This document shows positions 29,883 to 40,042 of a stretch of 64,000 nucleotides of DNA, piece by piece. The stretch spans positions 1,178,001 to 1,242,000 of the forward strand of contig NZ_AQFT02000001.1 of NCBI RefSeq assembly GCF_000364225.2, written 5' to 3'. Position 1 is the first letter of the stretch. Each line of letters begins with the position of its first letter. Source of the DNA: Eubacterium plexicaudatum ASF492. Its GTDB lineage: Bacteria; Bacillota; Clostridia; Lachnospirales; Lachnospiraceae. A program made the translations under genes and the position numbers. The notes under the pieces were generated by a model. That model was not told the origin of the DNA. It made no database searches and saw only the letters and a list, made by a program, of their open reading frames with translations.

Positions 29883-32882
29883 ATGAACAGAGACGATTTG
29901 CAGAGGCTTGTAAGCCAGTATGAACGAAATGCAAAAACATATAAAAATGCAAAAGAGTTTAACGAACAGGACTGCAGGGATGAGTTTATCAGTCCTTTGC
30001 TGGAATGTTTTGGCTGGGATGTACATAATAAAAAAGGGGTGGCGCCGCAGTACAAAGAAGTCGTTGTCGAAAAGTTTTCCGGACGCAAGGAGCGTCCGGA
30101 TTATACGCTGACGTTAAACGGCGTATCCAGGATGTTTGTGGAAGCGAAAAAACCGGCGGTTGAAATCCGGCTGGAGACGGCTCCGGCCGGACAGGCCAGA
30201 AGCTATGGCTGGAATGCCGGGCATAAAATCTCGGTGCTGACCAACTTTGAGTATCTGATGATCTATGATACGACAAACAGGCCGCAAGAAGGAGATTTGC
30301 CGTCGGTGTCCCTGTATCGGTGCTATCACTATTCCCGGTATGTGGAAGCCTGTGATGAAATCGGCCTTCTGCTGTCAAGAGATCGTGTATATTCGGGTGC
30401 TTTCGATGCATTTGTAAACGGAAATTTTCAAAGCAGCGGCAGATATGCATCGGAAATTGACGGAATATTTCTGGAGCAGATGAATGCGTGGCGTCTGGAA
30501 ATCGGAAATGATTTATATCGAAAATCGGAAAAGTATCACGATATGGAACTGTTAAATGATGTTGTGCAGGAATTTATGAATCAGGTGATATTTCTGCGCA
30601 TTTGTGAAGACCGGAATCTGCCTTTGTATAAGAGCCTGCAGGAAACGGCACAAAGCAGTGCGGATTCCCATGAGCTGCGCCGCGCGCTTCTGCGAGTATT
30701 CCAGGAGGCAGACAGGCGGTATAATTCGAACCTGTTTGCCGGAGATACGATTTTATTTGATCTGGATACCGAAATACTGTTAAAAATTATCAACGCGCTG
30801 TATTACCCGCAGAATCCGTATTTGTTTCATATGATAGAGCCGGGCATTCTTGGCAGAATTTACGAAGCTTTTTTAACGGAATGCCTGATTGCGGAAGACG
30901 GAAAAGTCGCGCTGACGGCCAAAGGAGCGTATCGTTACCGGTCTGTTGTTTCTACGCCGACCGAGATTGTGAAATATATGGTAAAAATCGCACTTGGGCC
31001 ATATTGTGAAGGGAAGGCGCCAGACGAAATTCTCTCCCTGCGCATTGCAGATATTGCGTGCGGTTCCGGTGTGTTTCTGGAAGAGTCGTATCAATATCTG
31101 GTGGATTATTGCGTGGAATGGTATTTACAACGAAAACCGGAAGTTTTGACGGAGCAGAGCAACGGCAAGAAAAAACTTCCTTTTGAAGAAAAAAAGGCGA
31201 TTTTAACGAATTGTATTTACGGAACGGATATTGATATGCATGCGGTCTGGGTAAGCCGGTTTTCTCTGCTTATTAAATTAATGGAAGATGAGACGCCGGC
31301 ATCCGTACACGACTTTGTACCGGCGCTTCCGGATTTAAATAAAAATATCAGAAATGGCAATGCTCTGATTACCAGGGCAGATCTGGACGATGCGCTCTGT
31401 TCGGCCGAACTGTTATGCAAAGTGATTCCGTTTGCATGGGATTTTGAAAAGGAAAAAGAAGGGTTTACCGTGATTGTCGGAAATCCGCCGTATGTAAAGA
31501 CCGAAGATATGCATACATTGGAATCCGATACGGAATTTGCCGTTTATAAGAAAAAGTATGAGACTGCCTACAAACAATTTGATAAATATTTTCTGTTTCT
31601 GGAGCGTGCGCTGCAGCTGCTGCAGGAAGACGGTGTGCTTTGCTATATTGTGCCGAACAAATTTTACAAAACGGATGCCGGGTTGAAGTTACGTCAGCTT
31701 TTGGCTCCGCGGATGATACGGCTGGATGACTTCGGCGATATGCAGCTGTTTCCTGATAAGACGATTTACAGCGCCATTCTTTTGTGCGGACAGCAGCCTT
31801 GTACGCAGATGAGATATACAAATGTACGATCTCTCGCAAAACTGTGGACAGGAGAAGAACAGGAACATATCCACGTGGCAAATGCTTCGCTTGGAAGCGC
31901 GCCGTGGCGGCTATGTACCGATATAGCCTTTTTAAAAATGCTGTCAAAGATGGAAACACGTGCAAAACCGCTTGGGGAAATTGTCAATATCTTTAACGGC
32001 ATTCAGACAAGCGCCGAACGTCCGGAACCGGTGTACTGGTTTACGCAAAAAGAAGTGCTGGAAGAGACAGAGGATTGTGTTAAAATTCAAAAGTTCGGCG
32101 GTATTTATGAGATTGAAAAACGTATTTTAAAGCCGTATTTTAAGCCGACAAAAGCAGATGAAAAGGGGATGCGGACCTATTCGTATCTGCATACGGACAA
32201 GCGCATTATTTTTCCTTACACGGAAGAAGGAAACCTGATCGGGCCGGAAACGATGCGGCAGCATTATCCGGGAACGTATGCGTATCTGTGTGCTTGCTAT
32301 GATCTGCTTGTACCTAAATGTCTGAATCATGGCGTAGGCCGGGATATTAAAAATGCCACGGAAGAAAACTGGTATCAGTATGGCCGGACACAGGCGCTGA
32401 CGGCGTTTGTCCACACGCCGAAGCTGATTGTGCGTGTGCTCAGCAGACAGCCAATGTATGCGTATGATACACAGGATATGCTGATTGCCTCCGGCGGTAC
32501 GGCAGGCTACTGCGCCATAGCCGCACCGAAAGACTGCCGTTATGATCTGGCGTATATACAGGCGTGGCTGAATCATCCGTATACGGAACAGCTGCTGTGC
32601 ATTATGGGCAGCGATTTCGAAGGCGGCTATACGGCAAGAGGCACTTACCTTTTGAAAAAGATCCCGTTTTTGGAGCCGGATTTTGAAAACGAAGATGAGA
32701 AGGCCGCTTACGAGGCGGTTGTTTCGGCTGCAAAGCAGATTTACCGGTTAAACGAGGTATTGCAGACAAAATCCGGACGCAGGACAATCGAAGTGCTGGA
32801 GCGGGAAAAGGAAACGCTGATCCGCCGGATCGAAGTGCAGATTGCAAAAATCTATCAGATGGAGTTCCAGGTGAAAGTATGA
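29883..32882 (+). CDS. Type IIG restriction-modification enzyme, Eco57I-like
   Basis: 999 residues in one chain. The N-terminal nuclease has the PD-(D/E)xK pattern: PDYTLTLNG (Asp73) and FVEAKKP (Glu87, Lys89). A helical linker follows (about 180-350). The adenine-N6 methyltransferase has motif I IADIACGSGVFLEESY near residue 390 and motif IV VGNPPYVKTED near 532. The C-terminal TaqI-like target recognition domain carries YQAWLNHPYTEQ-type blocks. Such enzymes cut at a fixed distance from an asymmetric site and methylate one strand. The size almost equals that recalled for R.Eco57I (about 997), and the next gene matches M.Eco57I. The target sequence cannot be read from the protein. ATGA overlap with the next gene. 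Confidence 0.88.
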   Translation: MNRDDLQRLVSQYERNAKTYKNAKEFNEQDCRDEFISPLLECFGWDVHNKKGVAPQYKEVVVEKFSGRKERPDYTLTLNGVSRMFVEAKKPAVEIRLETAPAGQARSYGWNAGHKISVLTNFEYLMIYDTTNRPQEGDLPSVSLYRCYHYSRYVEACDEIGLLLSRDRVYSGAFDAFVNGNFQSSGRYASEIDGIFLEQMNAWRLEIGNDLYRKSEKYHDMELLNDVVQEFMNQVIFLRICEDRNLPLYKSLQETAQSSADSHELRRALLRVFQEADRRYNSNLFAGDTILFDLDTEILLKIINALYYPQNPYLFHMIEPGILGRIYEAFLTECLIAEDGKVALTAKGAYRYRSVVSTPTEIVKYMVKIALGPYCEGKAPDEILSLRIADIACGSGVFLEESYQYLVDYCVEWYLQRKPEVLTEQSNGKKKLPFEEKKAILTNCIYGTDIDMHAVWVSRFSLLIKLMEDETPASVHDFVPALPDLNKNIRNGNALITRADLDDALCSAELLCKVIPFAWDFEKEKEGFTVIVGNPPYVKTEDMHTLESDTEFAVYKKKYETAYKQFDKYFLFLERALQLLQEDGVLCYIVPNKFYKTDAGLKLRQLLAPRMIRLDDFGDMQLFPDKTIYSAILLCGQQPCTQMRYTNVRSLAKLWTGEEQEHIHVANASLGSAPWRLCTDIAFLKMLSKMETRAKPLGEIVNIFNGIQTSAERPEPVYWFTQKEVLEETEDCVKIQKFGGIYEIEKRILKPYFKPTKADEKGMRTYSYLHTDKRIIFPYTEEGNLIGPETMRQHYPGTYAYLCACYDLLVPKCLNHGVGRDIKNATEENWYQYGRTQALTAFVHTPKLIVRVLSRQPMYAYDTQDMLIASGGTAGYCAIAAPKDCRYDLAYIQAWLNHPYTEQLLCIMGSDFEGGYTARGTYLLKKIPFLEPDFENEDEKAAYEAVVSAAKQIYRLNEVLQTKSGRRTIEVLEREKETLIRRIEVQIAKIYQMEFQVKV

Positions 32883-34507
32883 TTTTAAAAGAAGACAGTA
32901 CAAAGCAGAAATTAAGAGGCGCTTATTATACGCCGGTTCGTGTGGCGGAAAAAATGGTGGAGTTTTTTCAGAACGATGCTTCCATCCGTACTATTTTGGA
33001 ACCAAGCTGCGGAAACGGCGTATTTGCGGAAATGGTATTAAAAAAACAGATGCTGCAGCATGGCTGCAGGATGACAGCGATTGAAATCGAAGCTTTGGAA
33101 GTGAGGAAGGCTGCGGAAAAGCTGGGGGCGTGTGCGGATATTCAATTGCTTGCCATGGACTTTTTTGAGTATTATCAGCAACAAAAAGACAAGGTACGGT
33201 TTGATCTGATTCTCGGCAATCCTCCCTATATCCGCTATCAGTATCTGGAAGAGCGACAGCGTGCGGAAATGTCACAGATTCTGACCGAACATGGGATGAA
33301 GGCAAACAAGCTGATTAATACATGGGTCGGATTTCTGGTAGCCTGTGTGCATCTGCTGGGCGAAACAGGAAAAATAGCGTTTGTCATACCCGCGGAAATT
33401 CTACAGGTAGCCTATGCGGAAGAATTGCGGCTGTTTTTAACAAAAAATCTGACTGCGATAACGCTGCTTACGTTCGAAGAGCTTGTATTTCCGGATATTG
33501 AACAGGAAATTATCATTTTTATCGGTGAAAAGGGCGGCAGGCAGCGGGGAATGCGCATTGTGGAACTGCAAAGTCCGCAGGATCTGGATACGCTGCAGCT
33601 GCCGGAAGACGGCTTTCAAAATCTGAATCATGTGCATGAAAAATGGACGAAATACTTTATGAACCGGGAAGAAAACAGTCTGATTGCACAGATTCGAACA
33701 GACAGCCGGTTTCAGAAAATGTCGGATACGGCGCTGATTAATATCGGCATTACGACCGGCAACAATAAATATTTTTCGGTAACTCAAAAGGCGGTCCGGG
33801 AGTATGAACTGTACGACGTCGTACGGCCGCTGATCGGACGAAGCTCTCATGCGGGCAGCGTTTATTTTTACAAAGAAGACTGGAGCGTCAATGCGGAAAA
33901 CGGAAAAGCCGCATATTTAATAGATTTTCCGGATGTACCTCTGGAAGCTTATCCGAAAAAACACCGTTCTTATATAAAAAAGGGAGAAAAAAACAAAGAA
34001 CATGCGGGATACAAATGCAGAATCCGGGAAAGATGGTATCGGGTACCGTCCATCTGGGTACCGGATGCGTTTTTTCTGCGCAGAAATAATTTATATCCGA
34101 AGTTTGTACTGAATTGTTGCGAAGCCGTTTCGACCGACACGATGCATCGGATTCAATTTTATGAAGGCGTAGAGCCGGAGCGGATTGTGCTGTCTTATTA
34201 CAACAGCATTTCGTTTGCATTTACGGAACTGTGCGGACGCAGCTATGGCGGCGGCGTACTGGAAATTTTGCCCGGGGAGCTTGGAAACGTCGTGCTGCCG
34301 GTGCTGGATGCGATTCCGATCGAAACGATTCGAACGACGCTGCATCAGGTGGATGAAATTGTAAGACAAAAAGCGGAAATCGAAAAAGCGCTCGATCTGG
34401 TAGACACGCAAATACTGGTAAAAGGTCTGGGCCTGGATGCGGACATTTGTATAACAGCCAGAAACATTTGGAAAAAGATGCAGCTAAGAAGACTCAGACG
34501 CGGGTAA
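32879..34507 (+). CDS. Adenine-N6 DNA methyltransferase of the Eco57I-like system
   Basis: 542 residues, overlapping the previous gene by 4 bases. It has the conserved start LRGAYYTPVRVAEKMVEFF, motif I LEPSCGNGVFAEM (about 40-52) and motif IV LGNPPYIRYQYLE (about 111). The C-terminal recognition domain contains CGRSYGGGVLEILP, typical of this methyltransferase family. It probably methylates both strands of the same site to protect the host, as M.Eco57I (about 544 residues by recall) does. Base composition and codon use look like the neighbours, so any transfer is old or from a close relative. Confidence 0.88.
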   Translation: MILKEDSTKQKLRGAYYTPVRVAEKMVEFFQNDASIRTILEPSCGNGVFAEMVLKKQMLQHGCRMTAIEIEALEVRKAAEKLGACADIQLLAMDFFEYYQQQKDKVRFDLILGNPPYIRYQYLEERQRAEMSQILTEHGMKANKLINTWVGFLVACVHLLGETGKIAFVIPAEILQVAYAEELRLFLTKNLTAITLLTFEELVFPDIEQEIIIFIGEKGGRQRGMRIVELQSPQDLDTLQLPEDGFQNLNHVHEKWTKYFMNREENSLIAQIRTDSRFQKMSDTALINIGITTGNNKYFSVTQKAVREYELYDVVRPLIGRSSHAGSVYFYKEDWSVNAENGKAAYLIDFPDVPLEAYPKKHRSYIKKGEKNKEHAGYKCRIRERWYRVPSIWVPDAFFLRRNNLYPKFVLNCCEAVSTDTMHRIQFYEGVEPERIVLSYYNSISFAFTELCGRSYGGGVLEILPGELGNVVLPVLDAIPIETIRTTLHQVDEIVRQKAEIEKALDLVDTQILVKGLGLDADICITARNIWKKMQLRRLRRG

Positions 34508-34541
34508 GAAGCAGTGAGGCAGGAAAGTAGAGGTGACAGGG

Positions 34542-35315
34542 ATGTTTACGCATGAAATGGTAAAATCATTCAATCAGCTGGAAATGGATGTATATAATTA
34601 TATTGTGCAGAATGAAGATAAAGTGATTTATATGAAAGTCCGAGAGCTTGCCGATGTTGTACACGTATCAACAACGACAGTGCTTCGGTTTTGCAAAAAA
34701 GCGGGCTGCGAGGGATATTCCGAGTTCAGGCTGAAGCTGAAACAGGAGCTGAAAGACAGCCGTAAAATTGCACTCGATATGGACATTACGGCAATGAATG
34801 ATTTTTTTCAGCGTGCACAGACGAAAGCATTTCAGGAAAATATGAAAGAAGCGATGGATTATCTGATTAAGTCTACCTCCGTGATTTTTGTCGGAGTCGG
34901 TAATTCTTCGATTATGGGAAAATATGGTGCGCGCTATTTTAATAATGTAGTGAGAAAAAGAATGGCTGAGGTAAGTGAACAATTTGAAATGTTATGTTTT
35001 CAGGTAATAACATTTGTAGGAACGGCGCGTACGCATTTTATCAATGCAATTCAGAGCGCGAAGGCAGGTAACTTTGACGAAGCGGAAAATCTGATCAAGG
35101 AAGGCGACAGCGCGTTTTCACAGGGGCATAACGGACATGCGGATCTTCTGACCATGGATGCAAACGGAGAATTAAGCGGCGGCATGATGTTGTTAATGCA
35201 TGCGGAAGATCAGCTGATGAGTGCGGAAAATTTCCGCATTCTTGCAAAGGAGTTTATCGAACTGTATCGGAAGCTGGAAGAGAAAACAGCTAAAATCGTC
35301 TGCAGTATGGAATGA
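34542..35315 (+). CDS. Chimera: RpiR/MurR regulator N-terminus fused to PTS lactose/cellobiose IIA
   Basis: 257 residues from ATG 34542 (AGAGGTG upstream; GTG 34533 also possible). Residues 1-75 are a normal RpiR helix-turn-helix domain (ELADVVHVSTTTVLRFCKKAGCEGYSEFRLKLK). A SIS sugar-phosphate domain begins (STSVIFVGVGNSSIMGKYG) but breaks off after about 45 residues. From MAEVSEQFEML on it is a complete IIA of the LacF/CelC type (ITFVGTARTHFINAIQSAK, GHNGHADLLT with the phospho-His region, LLMHAEDQLMSAENFRILA). Most likely a deletion joined two neighbouring genes in frame. EIIB and EIIC are missing nearby. A functional fused sensor is possible but less likely. Confidence 0.8.
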   Translation: MFTHEMVKSFNQLEMDVYNYIVQNEDKVIYMKVRELADVVHVSTTTVLRFCKKAGCEGYSEFRLKLKQELKDSRKIALDMDITAMNDFFQRAQTKAFQENMKEAMDYLIKSTSVIFVGVGNSSIMGKYGARYFNNVVRKRMAEVSEQFEMLCFQVITFVGTARTHFINAIQSAKAGNFDEAENLIKEGDSAFSQGHNGHADLLTMDANGELSGGMMLLMHAEDQLMSAENFRILAKEFIELYRKLEEKTAKIVCSME

Positions 35316-35325
35316 TGGATGATAG

Positions 35326-36777
<1,452 letters not shown>

Positions 36778-36794
36778 AACGAGGAGGCACATTT

Positions 36795-36932
36795 GTGAAA
36801 ATCCATGCTTTTACATGGGCCGAAAAGTATGGACTGAAAATACTGATTGATCTGCATACGGCTCCGGACGCAACGACTGGGATTTCCAGAGAGCGCCGGA
36901 TGCCGGATTGCTGGAAATATAATGAAATATAA
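36795..36932 (+). pseudogene. GH5-like glucanase fragment
   Basis: A 45-codon frame starting GTG, 7-8 bases after AGGAGG, reads FTWAEKYGLKILIDLHTAPD. This is an internal segment typical of family 5 glucanases (helix followed by the IDLHTAP strand), but nothing before or after matches. After HTAPD the sequence drifts; a neighbouring frame (NDWDFQRAPDAGLLE) may hold more of the remnant. Probably left over from deletion in the beta-glucoside locus. The remaining gap to 36958 shows nothing else. Confidence 0.5.
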
Positions 36933-36958
36933 GTTAAATTTGCCTGTTATATATGATT

Positions 36959-37945
36959 TTAGGAAGGACTGCTGCTGTATTTGATCAGCAGCAGTTCGAC
37001 TGCGATCTGATCCGTGATTTTACCGGTTTTAATGTCCGTCTCCAGTTCCGTACCTTCCTTTAATGCCTGATGCAGTTCGTTTTCCGGAAAGCGGGCGGCC
37101 TGTTCCAAAGACCGTTTTACCGCAAACGGTGGAATGCCGGCTTTTGCAGCCATTGTTTTTGCATCCACCCCGGCTTTTTTCATTGACTTTAGATCCAGCA
37201 GAATGCGAAACTGACGGTTGATCAGAAATAAAATACGCATCGGAGCTTCTTTTAACGCCAGCAGGTCATAATACAGAGAAAGCGCACGCGCTTGGTCGCG
37301 TTTTCCAATGGCATTGACCATTTCAAAAATCTGATTCGTCACCTGTTCCGTACAGATGGCTTCGATATCCGCGGCTTCAATGATCTCTTTGTTCAGCGTA
37401 TAACACAACAGTTTTTCAAGTTCTTTATCTATGTTGCTCATATCCATACCGGTTTTCGATAAAAACAGCTGCAGTACGGATTGGGTGATTTTTTTGTTTT
37501 CCCGTTTTAAACGGCCTAAAATCCAGCGTGTCAGCAGCTGTTCATTTTGCTGTTCGAATTCTACGATACGGCCGGACTTCTTAACCGATTTATACAGCCT
37601 GCCGCGTTTGTCGATTTCGGATTCCGAAAAAACGATTACGGTGGAAGATGGCAGGTGCGGCAGATAGTTTACCAGTGTTTCACAGCCGTTTTTAAAAAAA
37701 CCGCTGTCTTCGATCAGAATCAGTCTGTAGTCCGCAAAAAACGGCAGCGTTTCGGCCAGATCTATCAGTGCGGATACATCCGTATGCTGTCCTTCAAAAC
37801 GGGAAAAATTAATCGTGTCATCTGCCGGGATCAGTGCCTGTTTCAGCTTTTGCTTGTACTGCTGCCTGAGGTAGTGTTCACTTCCATACAAAAGATAAAT
37901 ATTTTGAAACTGTCCGGACCGGATGTCTTCGTCAATTGTTTTCAT
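36959..37945 (-). CDS. holA: DNA polymerase III delta subunit
   Basis: 328 residues from ATG 37945 (MKTIDEDIRSGQ), which has AGGAGA 7-8 bases upstream; an upstream in-frame extension lacks a site. HolA opens the sliding clamp in the clamp loader. Pattern YLLYGSEHYLRQQYKQKL, PFFADYRLILIEDSGFF, STVIVFSE, SKTGMDMSNIDKELEKLLCY and LFLINRQFRILLDLKSM is the Firmicutes HolA/YqeN type. The holA-rpsT neighbourhood on one strand is common in Firmicutes. Confidence 0.92.
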   Translation of the reverse strand: MKTIDEDIRSGQFQNIYLLYGSEHYLRQQYKQKLKQALIPADDTINFSRFEGQHTDVSALIDLAETLPFFADYRLILIEDSGFFKNGCETLVNYLPHLPSSTVIVFSESEIDKRGRLYKSVKKSGRIVEFEQQNEQLLTRWILGRLKRENKKITQSVLQLFLSKTGMDMSNIDKELEKLLCYTLNKEIIEAADIEAICTEQVTNQIFEMVNAIGKRDQARALSLYYDLLALKEAPMRILFLINRQFRILLDLKSMKKAGVDAKTMAAKAGIPPFAVKRSLEQAARFPENELHQALKEGTELETDIKTGKITDQIAVELLLIKYSSSPS

Positions 37946-37974
37946 AGCACATCTCCTGAATTTATTAAAAAATA

Positions 37975-38008
37975 AAACCACCGATTAAGAGGGAATCAGT
38001 GGCTTTGC
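37975..38008 (-). terminator. Terminator after rpsT
   Basis: On the minus strand CCACTGATT pairs with AATCGGTGG, followed by a T-rich tract (TTTTATTTTTT). It lies between rpsT and holA. Confidence 0.75.
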
Positions 38009-38016
38009 TTATTTGA

Positions 38017-38280
38017 TCAGGACAGTTTGTTAACAGCCTGACTTAATCTTGAAATTTTTCTGGATGAAGTATTCTTGTGATAAACACCCTTTGAAACTGC
38101 TTTTGCAAGTTCGCTCGTTGCAGCCGTTAATGCTGTCTGCGCAGCCAGTTTATCGTTTGCAGCGATCGCAGCATCTACTTTCTTAATGGATGTTTTAACT
38201 TTTGAGCGGATTGATTTATTTCTGGCAGCTCTTTTTTCTGCGACAAGAATTCTTTTCTTTGCTGATTTAATATTAGCCAA
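38017..38280 (-). CDS. rpsT: 30S ribosomal protein S20 (TTG start)
   Basis: 87 residues. The true start is a TTG at 38280 giving (M)ANIKSAKKRI, with GGAGGTG 6 bases upstream; an in-frame ATG at 38295 overlaps the ribosome site itself and would add a non-family EVFQL. Basic helical protein with KRAARNKSIRSKVKTSIKK and GVYHKNTSSRKISRL. The rare TTG start is also seen in other bacterial rpsT genes and may limit expression. Confidence 0.95.
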   Translation of the reverse strand: MANIKSAKKRILVAEKRAARNKSIRSKVKTSIKKVDAAIAANDKLAAQTALTAATSELAKAVSKGVYHKNTSSRKISRLSQAVNKLS

Positions 38281-38388
38281 CTGAAACACCTCCATTTACC
38301 GTATGATTGCAGCAGCAGCTGCATTGATGATTTCTGTAATAGTGTTCATTATGCGGACACGGACAAACTAATGAACACGTTCCAGATT

Positions 38389-38417
38389 ATAATAAAATAA
38401 TTGAAAAGTTCTGTCAA
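38389..38417 (-). promoter_or_regulatory. Sigma-A promoter of rpsT
   Basis: Minus strand TTGACA (38417-38412), 17-base spacer, TATTAT (38394-38389). It leaves a leader of about 100 bases before rpsT. Confidence 0.7.
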
Positions 38418-38492
38418 TACATAAAATGAGATTTTTTGTAAAAACTTAAATTAACGTATGTTTCTAAAAAATTGATAAGAGAGGGAATGGCA

Positions 38493-39443
38493 ATGTATCA
38501 GGTACGGACCGATCTTGCGCTGGAAGCGCGCGAAAAGTTTGAAGAAGATAATGTAGAGATCAAAGGAGTACGTCTGGAGGAAGAGCAGGTGGCTGCGGAT
38601 ATCCATATCAGCAGTGTAGTCATTGAGACCGAAAACGGGGCAAAAGCAATGGGGAAGCCAAAAGGAAATTATGTTACGCTGGAAGCCAAAAATATGACCG
38701 AAGAAGACGAAGGATACCACAGAGAAATATCCGTTCAGCTGTCCGGAATTTTAAAACGTCTGCTTCCGCAGGACAAAGAGTTTACGACGCTTGTGGTAGG
38801 ACTTGGCAACCGTGCGGTAACGCCGGATTCTCTGGGACCGAGAGTTGTGGACAATCTGTGTGTTACCAGACATATTATCAGGGAATTTGGCAGATATGTG
38901 ATGGGCGACAGCTGTCATAAGTCTGTCAGCAGCATCGTTCCGGGTGTTATGGCGCAGACCGGGATGGAATCTATGGAAATTGTCCGCGGAATTACAAAAG
39001 AGACGTCGCCGGATGTGATCATAGCGGTGGATGCGTTGGCGGCCCGCAGTACAAAGCGTTTAAACCGGACGATACAGATTACGGATACCGGTATCAATCC
39101 GGGTTCCGGCGTTGGAAATCACAGACATGCATTAAACAATGAAAGCATCGGCATACCGGTTATTGCAATCGGCATCCCGACCGTAGTGGACGCTGCGACA
39201 ATCGTCATTGATACGATGAACAACCTGCTGGATGCGATGAGCCAGGCAGAGCAGCTGCAGCGGCTTGGCAGTTCTTACAAACAGCTGGATATGATGGAAA
39301 AATATGAACTGGTGCGTGAGCTTTTGACACCGCAGCTGAATACGCTGTTTGTAACGCCAAAAGACGTGGATGAGGCGGTGAAGCGGTTAAGCTACACGGT
39401 TTCGGAAGGGATTAATATGGCGCTGCAGAAAGAAGAAGCGTAG
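38493..39443 (+). CDS. gpr: Germination protease GPR
   Basis: 316 residues from ATG 38493 (MYQVRTDLALEA; AGAGGGA upstream; ATG 38487 also in frame). GPR degrades small acid-soluble spore proteins at germination. It is made as a zymogen in the forespore. Pattern LVVGLGNRAVTPDSLGPRVV, HKSVSSIVPGVMAQTGMES, ALAARSTKRLNRTIQI and TGINPGSGVGNHR is diagnostic. It proves the host lineage is an endospore former. I could not defend a sigma-G promoter in the upstream region. spoIIP, often the next gene in clostridia, is not here. Confidence 0.97.
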   Translation: MYQVRTDLALEAREKFEEDNVEIKGVRLEEEQVAADIHISSVVIETENGAKAMGKPKGNYVTLEAKNMTEEDEGYHREISVQLSGILKRLLPQDKEFTTLVVGLGNRAVTPDSLGPRVVDNLCVTRHIIREFGRYVMGDSCHKSVSSIVPGVMAQTGMESMEIVRGITKETSPDVIIAVDALAARSTKRLNRTIQITDTGINPGSGVGNHRHALNNESIGIPVIAIGIPTVVDAATIVIDTMNNLLDAMSQAEQLQRLGSSYKQLDMMEKYELVRELLTPQLNTLFVTPKDVDEAVKRLSYTVSEGINMALQKEEA

Positions 39444-39456
39444 ACACGGAACAAAA

Positions 39457-39515
39457 ACAACAGACGGTTATTCCAAAGATACATGAAAAGTATCTTTGGG
39501 ATAACCGTCTGCTGC
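39457..39515 (-). terminator. Long hairpin between convergent gpr and a small gene
   Basis: Arms 39461-39482 and 39490-39511 pair over 22 bases with one G-U type mismatch and a seven-base loop. On the minus strand the stem is followed by TTGTTTTTGTT, so it reads as a terminator for the small minus-strand gene. On the plus strand no T tract follows, so it is at most a barrier for gpr transcripts. Confidence 0.7.
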
Positions 39516-39527
39516 ATTACAACATGC

Positions 39528-39733
39528 TTAATGAACATACTCCCGACGTTTTTCAAAGCATCTGTAAGCGGTGCCGTCTTTCGTATAACCGTTTGTTGTA
39601 TAGGAAATCTCTTTCCTTTCACTGTTGGCACAGGCTTCCTGCAGGATGCATTCAAAATCGCGGGGTTGTTTTTTTCACGCTGTTTCTCATCCTTGCGTTT
39701 GGAAACAGTGTCGTGCAGAGTTGTTACGAACAT
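39528..39733 (-). CDS. Small unknown protein, one apparent frameshift
   Basis: Not visible as a single open frame. From ATG 39733 the reading MFVTTLHDTVSKRKDEKQRE continues, if one base is restored in the T7 run 39669-39675 (A run in mRNA), as KKQPRDFECILQEACANSE, then ISYTTNGYTKDGTAYRCF and KRREYVH, ending at 39528; 68 residues in all. A terminator hairpin lies just downstream on the same strand, which supports a real gene. An upstream ATG at 39765 behind GGGAGGGGAG could be the true start if a further A run is also short. I do not recognise the family. The rest of 39734-40042 holds no gene I can support. Confidence 0.5.
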
Positions 39734-40042
39734 TACGTTTTCAATCCGAAATAAACGATTAACATATGCTGCTTTACTCCCCTCCCTGGTTGTAAATTTC
39801 AACAGTTACCGCACATTGCGCATGTACCTCAGACACTTTAAAATCCGTTTTTCAGTGTGCTTATAATTATTATCGGCTCATATATGATTTTCTTAACGAT
39901 AAATATGATTTTCCGAACATCATTTTTAAAAATACAGGCGGTATTTCCTCTTTCTTTTCCGGATAACAAGTATTATAATGGAAGAAATAAAAATAAACTG
40001 AGAAAACAGCAGAAACGTAAAATGAGAGGAGAAGAAGAGACT

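Noticed and set aside
29883..34507. Restriction system as part of a transposon or integrative element
   Set aside because: No integrase, transposase, terminal repeats or tRNA-end duplication were found around it, and codon use matches the neighbours.
39483..39866. 127-codon plus-strand frame after gpr (candidate spoIIP remnant or membrane peptide)
   Set aside because: It is antisense to the better-supported minus-strand gene, has no ribosome site, and does not resemble SpoIIP.
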